This document shows, piece by piece, positions 15,086 through 22,360 of a DNA stretch of 36,369 nucleotides (positions are counted from its first letter, which is position 1; each line of letters begins with the position of its first letter). Under the pieces are notes generated by a model that was given only the letters and a program-made list of their open reading frames with translations, had not been told where the DNA came from and made no database searches. The stretch comes from Ruminococcaceae bacterium UBA7212 (GTDB lineage: Bacteria > Bacillota > Clostridia > Oscillospirales > Acutalibacteraceae), in the NCBI GenBank assembly GCA_002490525.1, contig DKUE01000025.1, forward strand, positions 1 to 36,369, written 5' to 3'. Made by a program: the position numbers and the translations under genes.

Positions 15086-15284
15086 ACCCGAAAATTTATT
15101 ACAACAGGCGGTGGCAGCTTTTCAGCCGAGCAATGCCGTATTCGCACGTGTAAAAAACCGCATCTGCAAAGAAACCAAAAAAACGCAAAGCAGTGTTGTT
15201 TTGGTATATGTCAATCAAAACAGCCAAAAGATTTTCAAATCCGTTTTCAAAAAATATAACAAACTGATGCAAAAAATCGCGTAA
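15078..15284 (+). CDS. Small basic protein overlapping the ECF sigma gene
   Basis: The 68-residue product is unrecognised. It starts within the last codons of the sigma factor gene (8-nt overlap), with AAGAGGG-type sequence before its ATG (GAGAAAGAGGGCGTTACCG), so it is probably translated by coupling. The sequence is Lys- and Gln-rich with an amphipathic C-terminus (SQKIFKSVFKKYNKLMQKIA) and a central QSSVVLVYVNQNSQ beta-like stretch. There is no membrane helix. Anti-sigma, adaptor or nonfunctional tail are all open. A terminator follows immediately, which supports it as the last gene of the operon. Confidence 0.6.
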   Translation: MFEPENLLQQAVAAFQPSNAVFARVKNRICKETKKTQSSVVLVYVNQNSQKIFKSVFKKYNKLMQKIA

Positions 15285-15316
15285 GAAAGAGGGCGCCGAG
15301 TCGGTGCCCTCTTTCC
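15285..15316 (+). terminator. Shared terminator of the two convergent ECF operons
   Basis: A 13-bp stem (15285-15297 with 15303-15315), including one G-U pair as plus-strand RNA and a 5-nt GAGTC loop, lies directly after the small gene. The flanks are U/C-rich on the plus strand and UUUCUUA on the minus strand, so it may act in both directions. Confidence 0.72.
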
Positions 15317-15336
15317 ATTTTCAGCTTTTCTCTGTT

Positions 15337-15600
15337 TTATTCCGCTGTATCGGCAGACGGTTTCCGGCGTTTCTTTTTTTCTGCGCGCAGTTCCGCCACA
15401 AACAGCGCAAACACGGAGAAAAGTAAGGAAATCAGCATTTTGATTGCTGCAATATGCCGCACGGCATCAGCAAAAAAGTCATAAAAGCTTTGATAATTTT
15501 CAGGTCCTGCTTTGATTGGGAAAAAATAGAAACTCAAAAGCAGCCAGGAAATTATCATCACACCGCCGAAGACGGCGGATTTATATACCAAGTTTTTCAT
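15337..15600 (-). CDS. Small two-helix membrane protein, third gene of an ECF sigma operon
   Basis: The 87-residue product is not recognised. It has two hydrophobic segments, at about residues 8-30 (AVFGGVMIISWLLLSFYFFPI) and 53-70 (IKMLISLLFSVFALFVAEL), joined by a polar loop with several aromatic residues, and a very basic C-terminus (RAEKKKRRKPS) that should lie in the cytoplasm. Its ATG overlaps the stop of the propeller gene (ATGA), so it is translationally coupled. The arrangement suggests a subunit or stabiliser of the membrane-anchored propeller, or an immunity-type or modulatory peptide (inference). Confidence 0.65.
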   Translation of the reverse strand: MKNLVYKSAVFGGVMIISWLLLSFYFFPIKAGPENYQSFYDFFADAVRHIAAIKMLISLLFSVFALFVAELRAEKKKRRKPSADTAE

Positions 15601-17696
15601 TTTATCACAACATTTCCTGCATTGTTATAAATCAATTCCGATAAAACTTCGCCTGTGACTTTATCAAATGCGGTCAGTGCGTTGGCTGAAAGGGTAAACA
15701 CCGTACCGTCCGCATAGGTCACGCGCTCGATTTCGGCACCGCCGTTCTTCGGCGTGTATGTCCCCGTGACGCACAGCTTACCGTCCTGCACTGTGAGCAT
15801 GCTCGCGTAGCAGTTTGTTTGCGAATTGCCATAGGAATATTCCTGTACGGGAATGGAAAACTCACCGCTTTCACGCACGGACAGAAACGCCTTGTGCGTA
15901 TTCTGCGCCGTACTCACGGAGGCAGAACCGCCGCTGTAAACCGCTTTGGAAATTTCCTGCGGATTTTGCTTGTCGCTGACATCAAACAAAGAAATTTTCA
16001 ATTGATTGCCTGCACCTGCGGCAGTACCGTCCTGCCCGATACCGATAAGCAAATTTTCAGAATACGGATGCAGATAATTTGAAAATCCGGGAATTTTCAG
16101 CTCCCCCGTCACCTTCGGTGCGGAAGGGTTGGAAAGGTCAATGATAAACAGTGGGTCGGTTTGGCGGAACGTTACCAGATACGCCGAGTCACCCATAAAC
16201 CGCGCCGCGTAAATGGTTTCTCCCTTTGCAATGCCGCTCAGCTCGCCGACAGGCTCTAAATCTTGATTCAGCACCGTCACAAGGCTGCCGCTGCTTGCCG
16301 TGGTTGCAATACGGTAATACCCACCGAAGCTGTCCATAGAAAACTGATTGAGCGTTGTCCCCTTCACCTGTGCTGAGCCCGTGTAGGCAATACCGTCCTG
16401 CAAGCGGAACGCATACAGCCGTGTACAGGTCTCCATGGGCGCGAATGCCCGACTCTCTGCTATATCCCCTTCTTTTTGTGAAACGGTATAATCCATCTGC
16501 GCGACCAGCAGATTTTCACTGTCACAGTAAATCTCACTGCCGCCGCCGAGCACGGCTTTTGTCTGTGCCGATGCTTTGTCCGCCTGTGTATCCAGACGGC
16601 TGACGGTCAAATACGCAGTGCTGTCCGAACCGGACACAATGCGTACCTGTTCTGCGGGGAACCGCATCTTTTCCCCGTCCTGATAGGTACAGGGCACACA
16701 GGCATTCTTGAGGTCGCTCTCGTCTTTATAAATCGGCACACTGTAAGAGGTAATCATCAGCAGATTACTGCCGTCCATGCGGGAAGAAATCTGCCCCCCG
16801 TCCACCGCATAGTCAAAGCGCAAACGCGGTGCGGTGCGGTCGGAAACATCATAAATTTCCGCCAAGGTTTTCAAATTCTCGGGGGCATAGGCGTAACAGG
16901 CATCATACAGTTTTTGTCCGCCGTTCTCTTCAGATGCATATACATCATATAAAAGCACCAGCGTGTCACCGCAGAGATATAGCTCCCGTATACTGCGGTT
17001 ATCGAGCTCGGATTTACAGTCTATCCGCGCAGCGATATGCATGTTTTTCGGGTCGCGGATGTCTATAATTTCCACAGCATTTTGCCGTGCAGGCACAATA
17101 TACAAATAATGCCCGTCATTTTTCAGGATATCCGCTTCATCAATACCCTCCACCTGTGTGTTGGTTTCCCCGTGGGCGCTTTCGGCTGTGGGGGCGGAGT
17201 CAACCGCACTCCCGTTCACATTACTTGCAGACGCACCGCCGAATGCCGACTCGGGACGCTCCGCAGCCGTTGCTTTTTTGTCGAATAAACCCGTACCGCC
17301 GTTCAGCCTTGCCATATCATCGGTATAACTTTTGGTTTTATATGTCTTTTGCTTGTCTAAAAAGAAGGTTTCAATTTCTTCATAGCTTGCTGTGCGCAGA
17401 TATTCGTCCTCATGCTCTTCCGTCAGCTGTACACTTTGCGGTAAATTCGGCGCAGACACAACACCGCCTGTCTGCGGTGCGTTTGTCAGCCGAAATCCGA
17501 CAATCCCCGCAAGGGTAATAACCGCCAAAGCTGCCGCTAAAGAAACATAGCGCGCGGTACGCCGTTTTTTCGGCTGTATCTGCACCGATTCCAGTGTTTT
17601 TGCAATACTGTCGGGGGAAAGCTTCTCCGGCAGTAAAAAATCGGTTTCCGCCTGTATATTTTTATAAATCTCATCATAGTTTTCATGCTTTTTCAT
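15597..17696 (-). CDS. Membrane-anchored beta-propeller domain protein (COG4880-like), putative sensor/anti-sigma
   Basis: The 699-residue protein has a cytoplasmic N-terminus of about 45 residues (MKKHENYDEIYKNIQAE...), one membrane helix at about 49-70 (YVSLAAALAVITLAGIVGF) and a large outer region. After a Ser/Ala/Gly-rich linker come repeated propeller blades such as DILKNDGHYLYIVPARQNAVEIIDIRDP, DAAY-like FMGDSAYLVTFRQTDPLFIIDLSNPSAPKV and NLLIGIGQDGT, ending GEVLSELIYNNAG. This matches secreted proteins with a C-terminal beta-propeller (COG4880). It follows an ECF sigma gene by 15 nt, the position of an anti-sigma factor, so the short N-terminus may bind the sigma factor (inference; no zinc-binding HxxxCxxC motif is seen). 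The ATG at 17696 has AGGAG 9 nt before it. Confidence 0.8.
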   Translation of the reverse strand: MKKHENYDEIYKNIQAETDFLLPEKLSPDSIAKTLESVQIQPKKRRTARYVSLAAALAVITLAGIVGFRLTNAPQTGGVVSAPNLPQSVQLTEEHEDEYLRTASYEEIETFFLDKQKTYKTKSYTDDMARLNGGTGLFDKKATAAERPESAFGGASASNVNGSAVDSAPTAESAHGETNTQVEGIDEADILKNDGHYLYIVPARQNAVEIIDIRDPKNMHIAARIDCKSELDNRSIRELYLCGDTLVLLYDVYASEENGGQKLYDACYAYAPENLKTLAEIYDVSDRTAPRLRFDYAVDGGQISSRMDGSNLLMITSYSVPIYKDESDLKNACVPCTYQDGEKMRFPAEQVRIVSGSDSTAYLTVSRLDTQADKASAQTKAVLGGGSEIYCDSENLLVAQMDYTVSQKEGDIAESRAFAPMETCTRLYAFRLQDGIAYTGSAQVKGTTLNQFSMDSFGGYYRIATTASSGSLVTVLNQDLEPVGELSGIAKGETIYAARFMGDSAYLVTFRQTDPLFIIDLSNPSAPKVTGELKIPGFSNYLHPYSENLLIGIGQDGTAAGAGNQLKISLFDVSDKQNPQEISKAVYSGGSASVSTAQNTHKAFLSVRESGEFSIPVQEYSYGNSQTNCYASMLTVQDGKLCVTGTYTPKNGGAEIERVTYADGTVFTLSANALTAFDKVTGEVLSELIYNNAGNVVIK

Positions 17697-17711
17697 CACT
17701 GGCAACTCCTT

Positions 17712-18236
17712 TCAGGAAAGATATGTACGAAGCTTTTGAAGGGATCTTGAAAGCTTGGAACGCACGGCCCCCGCCGTCATCCCCACCGCATCAGCGATTT
17801 CCTTGGAACAAAGCCCGGCCACTGCCGACAGCAATACAATCTGCCGTTCCTCTTCGGAAAGTGTGTCCAAAGCGGCAGCGAGGTCCGTGCGCAGTTCCGC
17901 TGTTTGCGCCGTATTTTCAGACGCGGGGCAGTCCTCAGAGAGTTCCGTACCGACTGCACACAGCGCACTGCGGCGCAGCATGGTTTTTGCCGTATTGGAA
18001 AGGGTTTTGAAAAAATAGGCTTTAAAAGCATCGGGATTCCGAATATTCCGAACATTTTGATACACCTTAATGCAGGTCTCCTGCACTGCGTCCTCTGCGG
18101 CATGTGCATCCTTTAAAATCGCGCGGGCATAGCGGTATGCCTCCTCGGCGTACCGCGCATACAACGCGCTGAAAGCCGAGGCGTTTCCGTCCTTTGCCTG
18201 TTTCAAAAGTGCGGCGGCAGTGTACTCCACGGCCAT
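17712..18236 (-). CDS. ECF-type RNA polymerase sigma factor (second of two)
   Basis: The product of about 174 residues has region 2 (ALYARYAEEAYRYARAILKDAHAAEDAVQETCIKVYQN, then FKAYFFKTLSNTAKTMLRR) and region 4 (ALDTLSEEERQIVLLSAVAGLCSKEIADAVGMTAGAVRSKLSRSLQKLR). The linker between them is Glu/Thr-rich. The start is uncertain: ATG at 18236 has AAAGGGGGA directly before it, while the GTG at 18230 has a better 6-7 nt spacing. It is the first gene of sigma-propeller-small membrane protein. Upstream, TGCAAC (near 18295) and a GTCT (near 18272) about 18 nt apart could be an ECF-type self-activated promoter; this is weak evidence. Confidence 0.9.
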   Translation of the reverse strand: MAVEYTAAALLKQAKDGNASAFSALYARYAEEAYRYARAILKDAHAAEDAVQETCIKVYQNVRNIRNPDAFKAYFFKTLSNTAKTMLRRSALCAVGTELSEDCPASENTAQTAELRTDLAAALDTLSEEERQIVLLSAVAGLCSKEIADAVGMTAGAVRSKLSRSLQKLRTYLS

Positions 18237-18384
18237 TCCCCCTTTACTTTTCAAAATCCCTTTCATATAAACAGACTATCATAAAGCGAAAAGTGTTGCA
18301 AGAAATTTATAAAATACGGAAATTTCTTCATGCCGTGCCGAAAAAGTTCTTTGGGCAAATGAAAATACCCGCAAATAAAAAATG

Positions 18385-18515
18385 ACCTTAAATGTCATTC
18401 CGAAAAAATATCATCTGATTTCCGCCAGCGCACAATGTATACTATCGTACGCTTGACACACATTCGCCCCTACGGTCTGCAAAACTGAGCCACAGGCGAA
18501 GAATCTCACATGCCG
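18385..18515. repeat. Dispersed intergenic repeat mosaic
   Basis: The gap carries 'ATGTCATTCCG', 'ATGTATACTATCGTACGCT' followed by TGACACA, 'CGCCCCTACGG' and 'GGCGAAGAATCTCACATG' modules. The TATACTAT...CTTGACACA...CCCTACG order is the same as at about 5870-5912, so these are copies of one element. Confidence 0.6.
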
Positions 18516-18538
18516 CAAAACAAATTTGTTCTTTTGCA

Positions 18539-18566
18539 CATGTGCTATGGTTAACCGTAGCACATG
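18539..18566. repeat. 28-bp near-perfect palindrome
   Basis: CATGTGCTATGGTT and AACCGTAGCACATG are reverse complements except for one position. It overlaps the end of the 150-nt repeat element. It could be an extruding hairpin, an operator for a dimeric regulator, or a repeat terminus. Confidence 0.65.
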
Positions 18567-18702
18567 CGTACGAATACGATTTTCGCGGCAGTCTTTCCGC
18601 CTCTGCATTGTTAAAATCCTCGTCCATCCGAAAGGATTGACTGCGTTTTATGGACGTGCAGAGTCAAAAATTCTGCGCTCGAAAATTTTGCGACCCAAAA
18701 GG
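18551..18702 (-). repeat. Conserved ~150-nt intergenic element, copy A
   Basis: Read on the minus strand, this segment matches 33457-33606 on the plus strand. A 24-nt block is identical (18679-18702 with 33457-33480), and further blocks (ATTTTAACAA and ATTCGTACG) recur at offsets of about 85 and 127 nt in this copy versus 83 and 125 in the other, ending at GGTTAA in both. No shared open frame is evident. Confidence 0.7.
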
Positions 18703-18703
18703 C

Positions 18704-18742
18704 AACTGCCCTTCTGCGGAAACGCAGAGGGGCAGTTATTTT
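18704..18742 (+). terminator. GNRA-capped terminator hairpin in the gap before the phosphate transporter 3' end
   Basis: A 15-bp stem (18704-18718 with 18723-18737) is capped by GAAA and followed on the plus strand by AUUUUUAU. The only non-canonical pair is U-G on the plus strand and A-C on the minus strand, so the hairpin is better formed as plus-strand RNA. It could also end the minus-strand transporter transcript, with a poorer U-tract. No plus-strand gene precedes it. Confidence 0.6.
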
Positions 18743-18758
18743 TATACTACGTTGAAAA

Positions 18759-20405
18759 TTAAATACTCTTCATCGGGTGCACAGTTGAAATTGCCTCGCC
18801 GATATTGAGAATATGGTCACCGATACGCTCAAAGTCCGTCAGCAGTTCGGAATAAATCACGCACGCCTGGTCGGAGCAGCTGCCTTTGTGCATACGGCGA
18901 ATCTGATTTTTACGGTACAAATCCACCATATCGTCAATTTGCTGTTCCACAGCGGCGATTTTTGCAAAACGGGAATCGTCAATACGGTCTAAATGATGAA
19001 TCAGCGACAGCGCATAACTGCCCACACGGCGCATTTCACGGATTTCCTCCTGCGCGGTTTCCGAAAAGTGCATACGGTTGTCTTCCATCATTTTGGTGTA
19101 CTCACAAATATTCATGGCATGGTCACCGATACGTTCCAGATTGCCCGCAATTTTAAAGAACGCACTGATTTGCACGGAGTCGGATTCATTCACCTCATAG
19201 GCAATCATATCCGAAATATAGCGGGAAATTTCTTTATTCAGATAGTCTATGTATTCCTCACGCTCTGCCACATCGGGCAAACGCTTTTTATTGCCGTCCA
19301 AAACTGCCAGAAAACTGCGGTCCACATTTTCACGCGTCATATCTGCCATACGCTCCAACTCACGGCGTACACCGTTTAACGCGATTGCCGAAAGTCCGAT
19401 AGAGAGTTCGCGGGTCGTATCCATCGGCTGTAAATACAAAAGGTGCGGCGTCTTATCTTCATCCTGCGCTTTGTCAGGCAGAATTTTCTTTGTAAGACTC
19501 GCCATCAGATTTCCGAACGGGAACAAGACCAGTGTGGTCGCTACATTAAACAATGTGTGCATATTCGCAATCTGTGCCGCGGGATTGCCAGGCGTCCAGG
19601 ATTCCACAAAGGATGCCAGCGGCGTGGTCATACAAATCCCCGTAAAAAGAACCGTACCGATAACGTTAAAGAACAAATGAATCAGCGTTGCGCGTTTCGC
19701 ATTGCGGCTGGCACCCGCAGATGCGAGCAAAGCTGTTACACAAGTCCCGATATTTTGCCCGAACAACACATACACCGCACTTGGCAATCCGATAACGTCG
19801 CTGACGGCAAGTGCCTGCAAAACACCGACCGTCGCCGACGAGGACTGCACCACCGCAGTAAAAACCATGCCCGCCAAAATGCCGACCAGCGGATTTTGGA
19901 AAGTAGACAGCAGGTGCACAAAGGTCTCGGAATGCTGTAAAGGCGCCATGGAACTGCTCATCATATTGAGACCGATAAACAGAATCCCCAGACCTGCAAT
20001 AATCTGCCCGTAATGGTGCACAGTCGGCTTTTTCAAAAATACAATCAAAATCACGCCGACGAACGCAAAAATCGGTGCCAGCGCGCCGACATCCAGCGCC
20101 ACGAGCTGTCCCGTAATGGTTGTACCGATATTGGCGCCCATGATAATACCGACTGCCTGCTTCAGGGTCATCATGCCTGAATTTACAAAACCGACCACCA
20201 TCATCGTTGTAGCCGCCGAAGACTGAATCACTGCGGTAATACCTGCGCCCACGAGCACACCTAAAAATCGGTTTGCCGTCAATCGTTCCAAAATACGCTT
20301 CATGCGATTGCCTGCCGCCGCTTCCAAACCGCTGCTCATCATTTGCATGCCGTAAAGAAACAGCGCAATGCCGCCGAATAAGCCCAATAAATCCGTAAAT
20401 TTCAT
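18759..20405 (-). CDS. Na+/phosphate cotransporter family protein with C-terminal PhoU-like domain
   Basis: The 548-residue protein is an NptA-type transporter for sodium-coupled phosphate uptake or export across the cytoplasmic membrane. Two inverted repeats carry the QSS signatures: VIQSSAATTMMVVGFVNSG with GANIGTTITGQLVAL, and VVQSSSATVGVLQALA with GQNIGTCVTALLAS. After about residue 310 comes a helical cytoplasmic PhoU-like region (GNLERIGDHAMNICEYTKMM; DFERIGDHILNIGEAIS), which in relatives governs phosphate signalling. The ATG at 20405 has GGAGGATAG directly upstream and is preferred to the longer frame start. It is a single-gene unit with its own promoter at 20456-20484. Confidence 0.92.
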   Translation of the reverse strand: MKFTDLLGLFGGIALFLYGMQMMSSGLEAAAGNRMKRILERLTANRFLGVLVGAGITAVIQSSAATTMMVVGFVNSGMMTLKQAVGIIMGANIGTTITGQLVALDVGALAPIFAFVGVILIVFLKKPTVHHYGQIIAGLGILFIGLNMMSSSMAPLQHSETFVHLLSTFQNPLVGILAGMVFTAVVQSSSATVGVLQALAVSDVIGLPSAVYVLFGQNIGTCVTALLASAGASRNAKRATLIHLFFNVIGTVLFTGICMTTPLASFVESWTPGNPAAQIANMHTLFNVATTLVLFPFGNLMASLTKKILPDKAQDEDKTPHLLYLQPMDTTRELSIGLSAIALNGVRRELERMADMTRENVDRSFLAVLDGNKKRLPDVAEREEYIDYLNKEISRYISDMIAYEVNESDSVQISAFFKIAGNLERIGDHAMNICEYTKMMEDNRMHFSETAQEEIREMRRVGSYALSLIHHLDRIDDSRFAKIAAVEQQIDDMVDLYRKNQIRRMHKGSCSDQACVIYSELLTDFERIGDHILNIGEAISTVHPMKSI

Positions 20406-20455
20406 ACTATCCTCCGGAAGGCTGTAAAAAGATTCCAAAAAAACGAATCAAATTA

Positions 20456-20515
20456 ATTATAAAGAGACTTATTCGGAAAGTCAACCACACAGTTTCCCTT
20501 TTTCGGAAATTGTGT
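20456..20515 (-). promoter_or_regulatory. Promoter of the phosphate transporter with an adjoining inverted repeat
   Basis: TTGACT (20479-20484), 17 nt, TATAAT (20456-20461) on the minus strand. Immediately upstream lies an inverted repeat, ACACAGTTTCC/GGAAATTGTGT (20487-20497 with 20505-20515, one G-T position). Its placement just before the -35 box suggests an activator or repressor operator (inference). Confidence 0.75.
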
Positions 20516-20655
20516 ACTTTTTCTAAAAAAACGACACTTTTGTTTATAAAATCACACATATATTACGTGTTTTCATTGCAATTCTGCATAATTTACAGCA
20601 CACTGCCCATACATATACGATATGACTGCAAAGCATAGAAAAAAACAAACCGATG

Positions 20656-20690
20656 AAAAAGAACCGCAGCAAATCCTGCCGCGGTTCTTT
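20656..20690 (-). terminator. Intrinsic terminator of the tyrosine kinase gene
   Basis: AAAGAACCGC/GCGGTTCTTT (20658-20667 with 20681-20690) forms a 10-bp stem, followed by five U on the minus strand (20656-20660, partly in the stem). Confidence 0.8.
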
Positions 20691-20739
20691 TCTCTTTTGA
20701 AATAAATATACGGGGAAACGGTATACAAAAAATATATTC

Positions 20740-22197
20740 TCAGCTGTTATGCTTATTGAACTTTTCATTGCCGTAGCCATAACCGTATCCATAACCGTAC
20801 TTTGACCTTATGCCGTGTCCGACAGCATCGGATTTTACGTCATTATAAATACAGCCGATAATCTCCGTACCCGAATTGTCCAGATTTTCCATCGCGCGCT
20901 TAATGCGGCGCATCGGTGCGCAGCCCTGACGGATAACCATCACAATCGCATCGGAAAAGCCTGCCAAAATAGAGGCATCCGCCACAACACCGCAGGGTGC
21001 AGTGTCAATCACAACATAATCAAATTCATTCTTCGCTGCAGTAATGATTTCATCCATTTGCGCCGTAGACAGCAACTCAGACGGGTCAGGAATTCCCTTA
21101 CCGCTGAGTAACAGGTACAAATTGTATTTTTCGGAGTATTTAATAGAATCGGCCAGAGACTTACTGCCGTTCACAACACCGAGAATACCCGTATCGTCTG
21201 CCGCGTTAATGCTCAGCGCCTTTGCCACAGCAGGCTTTCGCAAATCGCCGTCAATCAGCAGAACCTCTTTTCCGCTTTTCGCGAGCGCCAGCGCAATATT
21301 GATTGCAGTGGTCGTCTTACCTTCATTTTCAAGGGTGCTTGTAACCACAAGTGCTTTTTGCCCCTTGCGGAACAGCATATGATTGAGCTTTGTGCGAATC
21401 AGCTTAAACGACTCAATAAACGTAAAGCCTGAGCGACGGTCTGTCAGCAAAATACTGCTCTTTTCGCCTTTTTTATTTTTAACCGATACATGGGTTACGT
21501 TACCGATAATCTTCAGCCCCAGCTTGTTTCGAATGTCATCGGAAACCAAAACCGCGTCCTTCATAATAATTGCAACAATCATTACCAGCACCGCCAAAAG
21601 CGCACCGGCAAAGAACCCAATCAACGTATACAGTATTACATTATTGTTGGCATTCGGAGCAGATGCCTGCAACGGCGGGTCAATCATATTTAACTTCGTG
21701 CTGGGGAATGCATTGTTAACAGCGTCCTCATAAAAGCGCATATATGCATCGGCAATGCCTTTGGAAAGCTCCGCATTCGGCGTGGTGACCGTCAATTTCA
21801 CAATTGTAGTATTCTCAATTGCTTCTACGGCAATAAAGCTTTTGATATCCGCCGCGGAAATATCCTTAAACCCGCAGTTATTGGCAATTTTGGTGCAAAG
21901 CTCCGACGTGGTAAAAATATATTTATAGTTTTCTGCCAAGGTAATAGAAGCGCTCAAATCCGCACCGCTTTGCCCGGAGGAAATAATTGCGGAATTTCGG
22001 TTGCTTGCCACAAACGTAATTTGAGAGGAATATTGCGGTACATACATAAGTTTTGCGGCAGCAAAGCCGGATATTGCCAAAACGACTGCCGACAGTGCAA
22101 TAATCCACCATTTCTTCAGAATTTTTTGCATATACAGGAGCAGGATTTCGATACTGATGCCTTCCTGCTCGGTTTTAGAAACAGAATTATAGTCCAT
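20740..22197 (-). CDS. Wzc-type polysaccharide biosynthesis tyrosine autokinase (fused Wzz and BY-kinase domains)
   Basis: The 485-residue protein controls export and chain length of capsular or exopolysaccharide. The N-terminal Wzz domain has two membrane helices (about 30-50 and 187-212) with an outer segment between them. The cytoplasmic bacterial tyrosine-kinase domain has Walker A TSTLENEGKTTT (286-297), Walker A' LLIDGDLRKP (313-322) and Walker B VVIDTAP. The C-terminus is a phosphoacceptor tail of alternating Tyr-Gly (Tyr467, 469, 471, 473, 475), encoded by a tandem repeat. In many Firmicutes these domains are separate CpsC/CpsD proteins, so the fusion is of note. No polysaccharide gene cluster adjoins it; a flippase gene lies at 30430. 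Confidence 0.93.
   Translation of the reverse strand: MDYNSVSKTEQEGISIEILLLYMQKILKKWWIIALSAVVLAISGFAAAKLMYVPQYSSQITFVASNRNSAIISSGQSGADLSASITLAENYKYIFTTSELCTKIANNCGFKDISAADIKSFIAVEAIENTTIVKLTVTTPNAELSKGIADAYMRFYEDAVNNAFPSTKLNMIDPPLQASAPNANNNVILYTLIGFFAGALLAVLVMIVAIIMKDAVLVSDDIRNKLGLKIIGNVTHVSVKNKKGEKSSILLTDRRSGFTFIESFKLIRTKLNHMLFRKGQKALVVTSTLENEGKTTTAINIALALAKSGKEVLLIDGDLRKPAVAKALSINAADDTGILGVVNGSKSLADSIKYSEKYNLYLLLSGKGIPDPSELLSTAQMDEIITAAKNEFDYVVIDTAPCGVVADASILAGFSDAIVMVIRQGCAPMRRIKRAMENLDNSGTEIIGCIYNDVKSDAVGHGIRSKYGYGYGYGYGNEKFNKHNS
20770..20799 (-). repeat. 12-nt tandem repeat encoding the (YG)n tail
   Basis: On the minus strand TACGGTTATGGA is followed by TACGGTTATGGC and then TACGGC, two and a half units. 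Each unit encodes YGYG, so gain or loss of a unit changes the number of tyrosines without shifting frame. Confidence 0.75.
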
Positions 22198-22260
22198 AAT
22201 ATTTAATACTTCCTTTTCATCTGCCGATGTGCAAAGTGTAAAGCGAACTAAATGGATTTA

Positions 22261-22289
22261 ATTATATCAAATAATACCTGTATCCGCAA
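22261..22289 (-). promoter_or_regulatory. Promoter of the tyrosine autokinase gene
   Basis: TTGCGG (22284-22289), 17 nt, TATAAT (22261-22266) on the minus strand, 64 nt before the start codon, which has AAGGAAG upstream. Confidence 0.6.
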
Positions 22290-22360
22290 TAGCTAATTTG
22301 TTGTTTAGACCATATTTCCACGTTTTTTTCATATTTTTAGGGCAAAAATCTGTTTGTTTC

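Noticed and set aside
14350..15147. 265-codon minus-strand frame opposite the ECF sigma gene
   Set aside because: It is Arg/Ser/Ala-rich and antisense to a clear sigma factor; no ribosome binding site.
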